Assembly (NCBI RefSeq): GCF_001405375.1
Contig: NZ_CYYP01000002.1
Coordinates: 141,224 to 205,223 of the forward strand
Length of the DNA stretch: 64,000 nt
Origin: Collinsella aerofaciens
GTDB lineage: Bacteria > Actinomycetota > Coriobacteriia > Coriobacteriales > Coriobacteriaceae
Direction: 5' to 3'
Made by a program: the position numbers and the translations under genes
Part shown: positions 18,383 to 25,324 of the stretch, piece after piece
How positions within the stretch are numbered: position 1 is the stretch's first letter
Layout of the letters: every line of letters starts with the position of its first letter
The notes under the pieces: generated by a model
What the model was told of the DNA's origin: nothing
Databases searched by the model: none
The model's input: only the letters and a program-made list of their open reading frames with translations

Positions 18383-19138
18383 CTATTTTGTAGCTTTTGA
18401 CGAGCCTCCGCTCGCCTTTTGGTATTCGTCCTTAAACGCCTTGAACATGCCGCGCGTCTTGCCGAGCTGCTTGCCCAGTGCGCGACTGCCCTTGTCCACG
18501 GCAACCGATCCCTTGTCGTCGAGCACCTTGGCGCCCTTTTTGACCTTGTTGCCCACCACGACGCTGGCCTCGGCGGCCTTGGCAGCCGCACCGCCCGAAT
18601 ACCCGAGCGACTTGACCTCGTCCGAAACAATCATCGCGCCGTTCTCGTAGCCGCGCAGCATCGTCGGCGGTACCTGCGTGTCACCAACCAAAACACTCGA
18701 AGCAGCACCGGCGGTCACATAGAATGCCTGCACGATGCCCGAGCGTGGCTTGAACTCAACGTCCGAGCAATAGCCCACGACGTCGCCTGATTCCGTGCGC
18801 ACGTCCATACCGACCCAGATGATGCAATCGTCCAGGTTGATGTCGAGGCGCTTGGCAGCGGCGGCATCGTACGTGTCCTTGACGTCATCGACCGCAATGG
18901 CGCCCTCGTAGACACCAATAGCGTCGAGCGCTACGAATCGGTCGGGACGCTCGATCATGCCCGCGATATCGGATTGGCGGACCATAAAGCCGACCACGCG
19001 CGTACCGCCCGGGGTAAAGACCGGAAAGTGAATCTTTCCGAGCTTTTTAGGGCTGCGCGGTGTGCCGTCCTTTTTGGTGCGCTTGTCCTCGGTAGGCTTG
19101 CGATAGATCTTGGCGCCGACAAAATCCCCGGCGCGCAT
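18383..19138 (-). CDS. PRC-barrel domain protein
   Basis: 251 residues, soluble, no signal peptide. Two PRC-barrel-like halves are visible: GAKIYRKPTEDK with KKLGKIHFPVFTPGGTRVVGF, and MDVRTESGDVVGYCSDVEF with GIVQAFYVT. The C-terminal 60 residues are Lys/Ala-rich (VVVGNKVKKGAKVLDDKG), probably helical and basic. PRC barrels occur in ribosome maturation, photosynthetic and transport proteins, so no reaction follows from the domain. Its start overlaps the stop of the YtxH-type gene as TAATG, so the two are co-translated. Interesting that the mgtE-like protein nearby also carries a PRC-barrel-like N-terminus. Confidence 0.8.
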   Translation of the reverse strand: MRAGDFVGAKIYRKPTEDKRTKKDGTPRSPKKLGKIHFPVFTPGGTRVVGFMVRQSDIAGMIERPDRFVALDAIGVYEGAIAVDDVKDTYDAAAAKRLDINLDDCIIWVGMDVRTESGDVVGYCSDVEFKPRSGIVQAFYVTAGAASSVLVGDTQVPPTMLRGYENGAMIVSDEVKSLGYSGGAAAKAAEASVVVGNKVKKGAKVLDDKGSVAVDKGSRALGKQLGKTRGMFKAFKDEYQKASGGSSKATK

Positions 19139-19527
19139 TATGCCTCGGTCGAGGGCTCCGCAGCCTCGGTATCAGCCTCGACGGCGTTCTCGACCACGAC
19201 GTCGGCGGCAGGCGTCACGTTGCCGCCCGAAATGGCGTCGTTGAGCTGCTCGCGCAGCTGGTCCATGCGCTCGCGGGCCAGGTCGACCTTGGCGCGCAGG
19301 TCGTCGGTCTTGGCGTCGACCATCGGGCCAAAGTCATTCACCGCAGCACGGGCCTCCTCGGCGCTGTGCTCGTAGGTGTCGCGCATATTGTCCCAGGCGT
19401 CGTTGGCGATATCGGCAGCCATGGCGCGGGTCTCGGCGCCCGAGCGCGGGGCCAGAGCAACGCCGACAATAGCGCCGGCAGCGGCACCAAAAAGTGCGCC
19501 GGAGACAAAGCTGAAAGTCTTACCCAT
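19138..19527 (-). CDS. YtxH-like membrane-anchored protein
   Basis: About 129 residues from ATG 19525-19527 with AGGAAT upstream. One N-terminal glycine/alanine-rich membrane helix (FVSGALFGAAAGAIVGVALAPRSG) is followed by a long charged amphipathic helix (about 30-90) typical of YtxH-domain general-stress-type proteins. The C-terminal 40 residues are acidic and low-complexity. Function is unknown; YtxH proteins are small envelope-associated proteins with stress or structural roles. It leads a two-gene operon with the PRC-barrel gene. Confidence 0.8.
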   Translation of the reverse strand: MGKTFSFVSGALFGAAAGAIVGVALAPRSGAETRAMAADIANDAWDNMRDTYEHSAEEARAAVNDFGPMVDAKTDDLRAKVDLARERMDQLREQLNDAISGGNVTPAADVVVENAVEADTEAAEPSTEA

Positions 19528-19663
19528 GATCATTCCTCTCCTGCGGGCACGTCGGTGCCCACCGTTTGAATGCTGTCCATTATACCCGCAGTACATCACT
19601 TGCCACTCCGCTCATCTACATACGGCAAAGGCGCAGGTACGTGATGGTGATAAACGCGTAGGC

Positions 19664-20497
19664 CTACTCCTGAGGCATAGTCGGCATGGCCACCGTGGCA
19701 CCCGGGTCCTCGCCGGCGCCGTCCACGAGCGGCAGGCTGCCCTCATGCGCAGGTCCTGCCGGAACCGTCGCCGCACCGCCAAAGACGGCAGCGGAAGCCT
19801 CATGGTTCTCGGCAACCGCGCCCTCGGTATCAATCGCCACCTGGGGCTCGTCGTCAAAGTTGGGGACACCCTGGGGCTCGGTGGGAACGGGCTCGGCGGT
19901 CGCATCGGCAACGGGCTCGGCGTCGGCCGGCACATCGCCCTCGTCAGCGCCCTCGCCCTCGGCAGCATCTTCGCCGTTCGCAGCGGCGACGGCCTCGTGA
20001 GGATCCTTGCCCTCGGCCTCGGCGCGCATGCCCAGCACCAGGTTGCGCAGGCCCGCGACCGTGCCTTCCACGTCGGGGGCAGGCTGGTCGGCGTGCAGGT
20101 ACGCCCAGTCCATCATAAAGGTGGCCGAAGACAGCGCACCGATGGCCAGCGCGTCGTCGGGGCACGAAAGCTCAACCTCAAAGACGCGCTCGTCGTGCTC
20201 GCTTACGCGCGTGCGGCCGCACGAGATGCTGCCGGCAAGCCCGGTCTCGTTCATGAGCTCGACCGTCACGTGCTCCAGCAGATGGCAGAGCTCGGTCTGG
20301 CCCATGCAGTCCTGGAACTCGCGGCCGGAATCGCCCAGGCACAGGTGCTTGGCAATCGCGGGCACCAGGTAGTACACGCGCGCCGTGGCCTCGATGTCCT
20401 CCGAGGTCATGAGCGGCATGCCGGGGTTCACCAGCACATGCGCGCAGATCTTGTCCTCGCTGACGGTGACCTTAAGGATGTTGAACAGGCCTGCCAT
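19664..20497 (-). CDS. Protein with a cyanophycin-synthetase N-terminal-like domain and acidic tail
   Basis: 277 residues. Residues about 25-140 align by eye to the N-terminal region of cyanophycin synthetase: a Cys/Gln stretch then HLLEHVTVELMNETG, GRTRVSEHDERVFEVELSC and a following Ala-rich helix. CphA has HVAEHVALELQ, then G(K/R)TR and YNVVFEY at these places. The ATP-grasp and Mur-ligase domains of CphA are absent. Residues 155-277 are Asp/Glu/Ala/Pro-rich low complexity. The protein therefore retains the putative polymer- or peptide-binding module alone. GGGGAGAGTT precedes ATG 20495-20497. It is 24 bases downstream of the CNNM/CorC gene, on the same strand. Function is unknown; the resemblance is from memory and unverified. 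Confidence 0.6.
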   Translation of the reverse strand: MAGLFNILKVTVSEDKICAHVLVNPGMPLMTSEDIEATARVYYLVPAIAKHLCLGDSGREFQDCMGQTELCHLLEHVTVELMNETGLAGSISCGRTRVSEHDERVFEVELSCPDDALAIGALSSATFMMDWAYLHADQPAPDVEGTVAGLRNLVLGMRAEAEGKDPHEAVAAANGEDAAEGEGADEGDVPADAEPVADATAEPVPTEPQGVPNFDDEPQVAIDTEGAVAENHEASAAVFGGAATVPAGPAHEGSLPLVDGAGEDPGATVAMPTMPQE

Positions 20498-20521
20498 AAC
20501 TCTCCCCTACTCTTCCTTGTC

Positions 20522-21895
20522 CTACTCGTCGCCGTCGTGCGGATTCGCGGAACCCGCACCCGACGTCGTCGGCTCGTCTACCGAAGACTCGGAATCCTTC
20601 TTATCGGTTTCGGCCGGAGCGATCACGCGAATGAGCGAGATGCGCTGGCCACGCATCGACTGCACTTTAAACTTGTACCCCGCAACCTCAAACACCTCTC
20701 CGATGTCGGGCACCGAGTCGCAAAGCTCCAAAATCCAGCCGGCGATGGTCTCATAATCATCGCTTTCCTCGAGCGGCCAACCAAGCTCAATCGCGTCATC
20801 GCACGAAAAACGCCCATCAACGAGCCACTCGCGGCGCGAAAGGCGCGTGAGATACTTGTTGTCGGGGTCGAACTCGTCCTCGATCTCGCCGACGATCTCC
20901 TCGACGATATCCTCGATGGTGATAATGCCGGCCGTGCCGCCGTACTCGTCCACGACCACCACGATCTGGTCGTGCGAGGTCTGCATCTCGGACAGTAGCG
21001 GCAGGATGTCCTTGGTGTCGGGCACAAAGGTGGCGTCGCGCAAAAAGCCGGCGATGGGCTGGTCACCCTTGCCGTCGAGCGCGGGTTGGATCAGGTCCTT
21101 GATGTGCGCGATGCCGGCGACGTTGTCGGGGTCCTCGTGATAGACGGGGATGCGGCTGAAGCCGGTCTGGCGCATGGTGGACAGCACGTCGGCGACCGTC
21201 TCGTCGTCCTCGCACATGGTGGTGTCCACGCGCGGCACCATGACCTCGCGGGCAACGGTGTCGCCTAGGTCGAAGATCTCGTGGATCATGCGCTTTTCCT
21301 CGTCGAGCAGGTCGTCCTGCTCCGAGACCATGTACTTGATCTCTTCTTCCGAGACATTTTGGCGGTCGTCGGCGCTCTTGATGCGCAGGATGCGGGCCAG
21401 GCCATCGGAGCAGGCGCCGGTCAGCCACACGAGCGGACGGGCGATCTTTTGGAAAAACGACAACGGTCCCACGACCTGCTTGGACACGCCCTCGGCGTTG
21501 GCCAGGCCGATGCGCTTGGGGACGAGCTCGCCGATCACGATGGACACGAAGGCGACCGCGACGGTGATGATGACCGGCGCCAGGCCGCGCGCGATGGCGG
21601 AGAGCGGCGCGATGCCAAAGCTCATGAGCCACGTGGCGAGCGGGTCGGACAGACTCGTCGAGGCGACGGCGGACGAGGCGAAGCCCACGAGCGTAATGGC
21701 AACCTGGATGGTGGCGAGCAGCTGGTCGGAGTCGGCAGCCAGCTTAATGGCACGCTCGGCGCGCTTGTCGCCTTCCTCGGCCTCGTGCTCCAACACGGCG
21801 CGCTTGGCCGTGGTGAGCGCCATCTCGGACATAGAGAAGTAGCCGTTGATGAGGGTCAAAACGAGGGTGGTGATAAGGGAGATGGTTATGTCCAT
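20522..21895 (-). CDS. CNNM/CorC family (hemolysin-like) membrane protein with CBS pair
   Basis: 457-residue protein of the UPF0053/HlyC-CorC class, implicated in Mg2+ or Co2+ efflux and homeostasis. Residues 1-200 form the CNNM transmembrane domain (LINGYFSMSEMALTTAKRAVLE, ITVAVAFVSIVIGELVPKRI). Residues about 205-330 hold two CBS domains (REVMVPRVDTTMCEDDETVADVL, IVVVVDEYGGTAGIITIEDIVEEIVGEIEDEFD). Residues 345-425 form the CorC_HlyC domain (DGRFSCDDAIELGW, VFEVAGYKFKVQSMRGQRI). The last 30 residues are acidic and disordered. Together with the mgtE-like and NRMT-like genes 4 kb away this makes a third candidate magnesium-homeostasis protein in the window. Confidence 0.93.
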   Translation of the reverse strand: MDITISLITTLVLTLINGYFSMSEMALTTAKRAVLEHEAEEGDKRAERAIKLAADSDQLLATIQVAITLVGFASSAVASTSLSDPLATWLMSFGIAPLSAIARGLAPVIITVAVAFVSIVIGELVPKRIGLANAEGVSKQVVGPLSFFQKIARPLVWLTGACSDGLARILRIKSADDRQNVSEEEIKYMVSEQDDLLDEEKRMIHEIFDLGDTVAREVMVPRVDTTMCEDDETVADVLSTMRQTGFSRIPVYHEDPDNVAGIAHIKDLIQPALDGKGDQPIAGFLRDATFVPDTKDILPLLSEMQTSHDQIVVVVDEYGGTAGIITIEDIVEEIVGEIEDEFDPDNKYLTRLSRREWLVDGRFSCDDAIELGWPLEESDDYETIAGWILELCDSVPDIGEVFEVAGYKFKVQSMRGQRISLIRVIAPAETDKKDSESSVDEPTTSGAGSANPHDGDE

Positions 21896-22005
21896 CGGGA
21901 GTTTCTCGAACCTCCAAGATTCGGGACGTCAGGTTAAAACGTTGATGGCGGATACGGCAATTGCACCGGCGCCCAAACGAGAACGCGGGCGCGCAGGCGT
22001 GGTCG

Positions 22006-22689
22006 CTAGATTACGAAGAGGATCACCGCCATGAACTGGAAGATGCTGCCGGCGAGCACCCACAGGTGAAACACGCTGTGCAGATAGCGCACGTTTTTGG
22101 CAATATAGAACGGCACGCCCGCGGTGTAGCACACGCCGCCGACGGCGAGCAGGGCAAGTGCCACGGGGTTGAGCAGCGCAACAAGTTCGGGCAGCTTAAA
22201 GACAACGAGCCAGCCCATCAGCAGGTAGACCAGGCCGCTTACCCAATGCGGCTGGCGCTCGCGTAGGAAGCACTCGAGGGCGATGCCGATGATGGCGATG
22301 GCCCATACGGCAAAGAACAGCACAGCGCCGCCGTCGTTTGCGAGCGTGATGAGGCAAAACGGCGTATAGCTGCCGGCTATGAGCAGGTAGATGCAGCTGT
22401 GGTCGATGATGCGAAACACGCGCTTGGCGCGCGCGGGCTGAATCGCGTGGTAGAGCGTGGAGGCTAGGTATTCGAGGATAATGCTGACGCCATAGACAAT
22501 CGCCGCGGCCATATGGGCCGGGCCTCCGCCGCGCAGGGCGGCGAATACGATCAGGAGCACCAGGCCCGCGATACCCAGCAGGCAGCCGACACCATGGGTG
22601 ACGGAGTTCATGATCTCCTCGCCCACTGTGTAGTGTGGAACGGCCGCGGTCTTGGGTCGCGGCTTAGAACTGTCGCTCGAATCGGACAT
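22006..22689 (-). CDS. Hemolysin III / PAQR-family membrane protein
   Basis: About 227 residues from ATG 22687-22689, with GGAGG a little far upstream; a TTG at 22707 is the alternative. Seven hydrophobic helices. PAQR/HlyIII hallmarks are EEIMNSVTHGVGCLLG in the first loop, STLYHAIQPARAKRVFRIIDHSCIYLLIAGSYTP with the zinc-type His and Asp residues, and the C-terminal YLHSVFHLWVLAGSIFQ with two His. In the family these residues bind zinc and suggest hydrolase activity; hemolysis is a historical name. Monocistronic; nothing in the context indicates its role. Confidence 0.93.
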   Translation of the reverse strand: MSDSSDSSKPRPKTAAVPHYTVGEEIMNSVTHGVGCLLGIAGLVLLIVFAALRGGGPAHMAAAIVYGVSIILEYLASTLYHAIQPARAKRVFRIIDHSCIYLLIAGSYTPFCLITLANDGGAVLFFAVWAIAIIGIALECFLRERQPHWVSGLVYLLMGWLVVFKLPELVALLNPVALALLAVGGVCYTAGVPFYIAKNVRYLHSVFHLWVLAGSIFQFMAVILFVI

Positions 22690-22796
22690 GCCGGTTACAT
22701 CCTCCAACGTAAAGAGTTCTCAACACTATATCAAAGCGTCTAGGCACGTGCGAAATTTGCACCATACGTGACCCTTTGTTTACCCATTCTTTGCCT

Positions 22797-22855
22797 GTTG
22801 ACGCATCAACGGCGAACGTCCATAATGCGCTTGCATTAAATGTTGATGTATTAAC
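22797..22855 (+). promoter_or_regulatory. Promoter bracketed by two palindromic operators
   Basis: TTGACG (22798-22803), a 17-base spacer and CATAAT (22821-22826) make a good promoter for the hydrolase gene. GTTGACGCATCAAC (22797-22810) covers the -35 box and GTTGATGTATTAAC (22842-22855) lies just after the expected start site. Both fit the palindrome GTTGAYGYRTYAAC and their centres are 45 bp apart, which suits a dimeric repressor acting at both. Confidence 0.7.
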
Positions 22856-22875
22856 ATCTTATAGGAGAATACCGC

Positions 22876-23841
22876 ATGGCTCAAAACGCACGTTCCCATC
22901 GAAAGCTCAAGATAGCCGGCATCGTTGCACCGGTGGTTGTCGTTGCGCTGCTCGGATTTGCCGGCAACTTTCTGTTTGACTTCGCGCTGAATCCCCGCGC
23001 GCCATACACCATGAAGATGATGCAGGATAGCAAGAACGACAAAGAAGGTGAGCAGCCGGATGCCGAGGATACCGAGGCGCGGGCATGGTTTAAAGAGAAC
23101 CGCAAGAGCAGCAACCTCACCGCGGACGACGGGACCGAGCTTGCCGCCTGGTATTTTGCTGCGTCGGAGAGCACGCACGACTACGCCGTCTGCCTGCATG
23201 GATATACCAACGAGCCCATCGGTATGGCCCGATACGCCAAACGCTTCCACGACCGTGGCATGAACGTACTCGCACCCGCCGCCCGCGCCCACGAGCGCTC
23301 CGGCGGCGACTATATCGGCATGGGTTGGCCCGAGCGCCTCGACATCGTCGCATGGATCGAGCGAATCGTTCAGGCTGACCCCAAGGCGCGCATCCTGGTC
23401 TTTGGCGAATCCATGGGCGCGGCGACCGCCATGAACGTCGCGGGGGAATCTCTGCCCGCAAACGTGAAATGCATTATCGAGGACTGTGGTTATACGAGTG
23501 TTTGGGACGAGTTTTCCCTGCAGCTCAAGGACGTGTTCGGCCTGCCCAGCTATCCCTTGCTCGATGTAGCAAACTTGGTGTGCAACGTGCGCGCGGGCTA
23601 CGACTTTCATAAGGCGAGCAGTGTGGAGCAACTCAAACACGCGACGGTTCCCATGCTGTTTATCCACGGCGACCAGGACACCTTTGTACCGTACAGCATG
23701 CTCGACCAAAACTACGACGCGTGCGCCAGCAAGGTCAAGCAAAAGCTCACTATCCATGGCGCCACCCACGCCAAGAGTGCGCAAGTTGACCCCGAGCTCT
23801 ACTGGAACACGGTCGACGACTTCCTCGACAAGAATTTTTAG
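22876..23841 (+). CDS. Membrane-anchored alpha/beta hydrolase
   Basis: 321 residues. One N-terminal TM helix (about 13-35, IVAPVVVVALLGFAGNFLF) leaves the catalytic domain outside the membrane. Nucleophile elbow FGESMGAAT (Ser about 197), oxyanion HGYTNEP near 107, acid residue in FIHGDQDTFVP and the His in GATHAKS complete a catalytic triad. It resembles the YqkD/peptidase S9-like lipid or ester hydrolases with a C-terminal VDDFL. Start ATG follows AGGAGAATACCGC. It is controlled by a twin-operator promoter and ends at a bidirectional terminator. The substrate is unknown. Confidence 0.88.
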   Translation: MAQNARSHRKLKIAGIVAPVVVVALLGFAGNFLFDFALNPRAPYTMKMMQDSKNDKEGEQPDAEDTEARAWFKENRKSSNLTADDGTELAAWYFAASESTHDYAVCLHGYTNEPIGMARYAKRFHDRGMNVLAPAARAHERSGGDYIGMGWPERLDIVAWIERIVQADPKARILVFGESMGAATAMNVAGESLPANVKCIIEDCGYTSVWDEFSLQLKDVFGLPSYPLLDVANLVCNVRAGYDFHKASSVEQLKHATVPMLFIHGDQDTFVPYSMLDQNYDACASKVKQKLTIHGATHAKSAQVDPELYWNTVDDFLDKNF

Positions 23842-23920
23842 GCAAAAAGCAACGTCTGGGGTTTTGTTGCCAAAAAACGGTTTGTGGTCGGCGGTATTCG
23901 ATTTTTCACCGCACTTCTGA

Positions 23921-23957
23921 AAAACCGCCCGTGGGCGCTGTGCTCACGGGCGGTTTT
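23921..23957. terminator. Bidirectional terminator between hydrolase and DUF362 genes
   Basis: AAAACCGCCCGTG/CACGGGCGGTTTT perfect arms with an 11-base loop; T-runs on both strands serve the two convergent genes. Confidence 0.92.
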
Positions 23958-24005
23958 TGCTCAACTAGCGCTACAAAGGCGCTTGTTTTGTCCAATAGCT
24001 AGGCG

Positions 24006-25211
24006 CTACTTGACCTCGATGAGCTCGTACTCGCTCGTGCCAAGGCCGATCTTCTCGGCATGCGCGATGCACGCGCGCCAATCGGTATCGGGATGCGTGA
24101 TGCAGAAGGGGTCGCGCGCCTGCTCGCCCTCCAGATGCTCGTGGTTATGCTCCATCTTGGCGGCGCTGTCGGTGAGCTCGGTGTTGGGCAGCGGCTCGGA
24201 TGCCATGACGGCATCGGCGCAGGCCTGATCGATAGCGACCGGGTCGAAGCTCGCGAACATGCCGATGTCGTTGACGATAGGCGTATCGTTTTCGGGATGG
24301 CAATCGCAGTTGGGGCTGATATCCATGGCAAGCGAGATATGGAAGCTCGGGCGGCCGTCGACGACGGCCTTGGTGTACTCGGCAATCTTGCAGTTGAGCA
24401 CGTCGGCCGCGGCCTCATAGCCGGGCTTGATGGCGTCCTGGTTGCACACGCCGATGCAGCGGCCGCAGCCCACGCAGCGATCGTGGTCGATGGTGGCCAC
24501 GTGCACCGTGCGAGTAGCGCCGCTGGCAAGCTCGCGCTCGCGGGTGTCGTTGAACGAGACGGCGTCGTGCGCGCAGATCTTTTCGCAGGCACGGCAGCCA
24601 ACGCAGTGCTCGGTCGCGACATTCGGCTTACCGGCGGCATGCTGCTCCATCTTGCCGGCACGGCTGCCGCCTCCCATACCCAGGTTCTTCATGGCGCCGC
24701 CAAAGCCGGCCTGCTCATGGCCCTTAAAGTGGGTGAGGCTAATCACGATATCGGCATCCATGAGCGCCTGACCGATCTTAGCCTCGTGCACGTACTCTCC
24801 GCCCTCGACCGGGACGAGCGCCTCGTCGGTGCCCTTGAGGCCGTCGGCGATGATGATCTGGCAACCCGTGGCATACGGGGTAAAGCCGTTCTGGTAGGCG
24901 GTATCGATGTGCTCGAGCGCGTTTTTGCGGCTACCGACATAGAGCGTGTTGCAGTCGGTGAGAAAGGGCTTGCCACCCAATTCCTTCACGACGTCCGCGA
25001 CGGCGCGGGCGTAGTTGGGGCGCAAAAAGCTCAGGTTGCCCAACTCGCCAAAGTGAATCTTGATGGCGACGAACTTGTTCTCAAAGTCGATCTGCTCAAT
25101 ACCGGCGTGACGGATGAGGCGCTTGAGCTTGTCGAGCTGGCTCTCGCGAGCATGCGTGCGCAAGTTGGTGAAGTACACCTTAGCGGGTGCTGCGGGTGTA
25201 GTTGCGGTCAT
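24006..25211 (-). CDS. DUF362 protein with two 4Fe-4S clusters
   Basis: 401 residues, cytoplasmic. The DUF362 part occupies both ends (KVYFTNLRTHARESQLDKLKRLI, FVAIKIHFGELGNLSFLRP, LTHFKGHEQAGFGGAMKNLGMGGGSRAGK). A bacterial-ferredoxin insert at about 200-265 has the motifs CVGCRACEKIC and CVGCGRCIGVC for two 4Fe-4S clusters. A late NCDCHPEN adds more cysteines. Proteins of this type are inferred to act in electron transfer or metal-cluster handling; no reaction is established for this subgroup. GAGGGGAT precedes ATG 25209-25211. In an anaerobe with an Ech hydrogenase a ferredoxin-dependent role is plausible but not shown. Confidence 0.88.
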   Translation of the reverse strand: MTATTPAAPAKVYFTNLRTHARESQLDKLKRLIRHAGIEQIDFENKFVAIKIHFGELGNLSFLRPNYARAVADVVKELGGKPFLTDCNTLYVGSRKNALEHIDTAYQNGFTPYATGCQIIIADGLKGTDEALVPVEGGEYVHEAKIGQALMDADIVISLTHFKGHEQAGFGGAMKNLGMGGGSRAGKMEQHAAGKPNVATEHCVGCRACEKICAHDAVSFNDTRERELASGATRTVHVATIDHDRCVGCGRCIGVCNQDAIKPGYEAAADVLNCKIAEYTKAVVDGRPSFHISLAMDISPNCDCHPENDTPIVNDIGMFASFDPVAIDQACADAVMASEPLPNTELTDSAAKMEHNHEHLEGEQARDPFCITHPDTDWRACIAHAEKIGLGTSEYELIEVK

Positions 25212-25295
25212 AGATATATCCCCTCGGTCTATATGGCGTTACAGACATAAGAGGATGGTACCAGTTAAAGCAGAGTTAAAGTCAAGTACGGCACC

Positions 25296-25324
25296 TAGTC
25301 ATTGGGGACGTTCTTAAACGACTA
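25296..25324. repeat. AGTCATTGGGGACGTTCTTAAACGACT repeat
   Basis: 29-bp unit with TAGTC/GACTA ends, the same family as 16868-16910 and 28802-28955. Its last three bases are the stop codon of the ABC permease gene on the minus strand. Confidence 0.75.
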
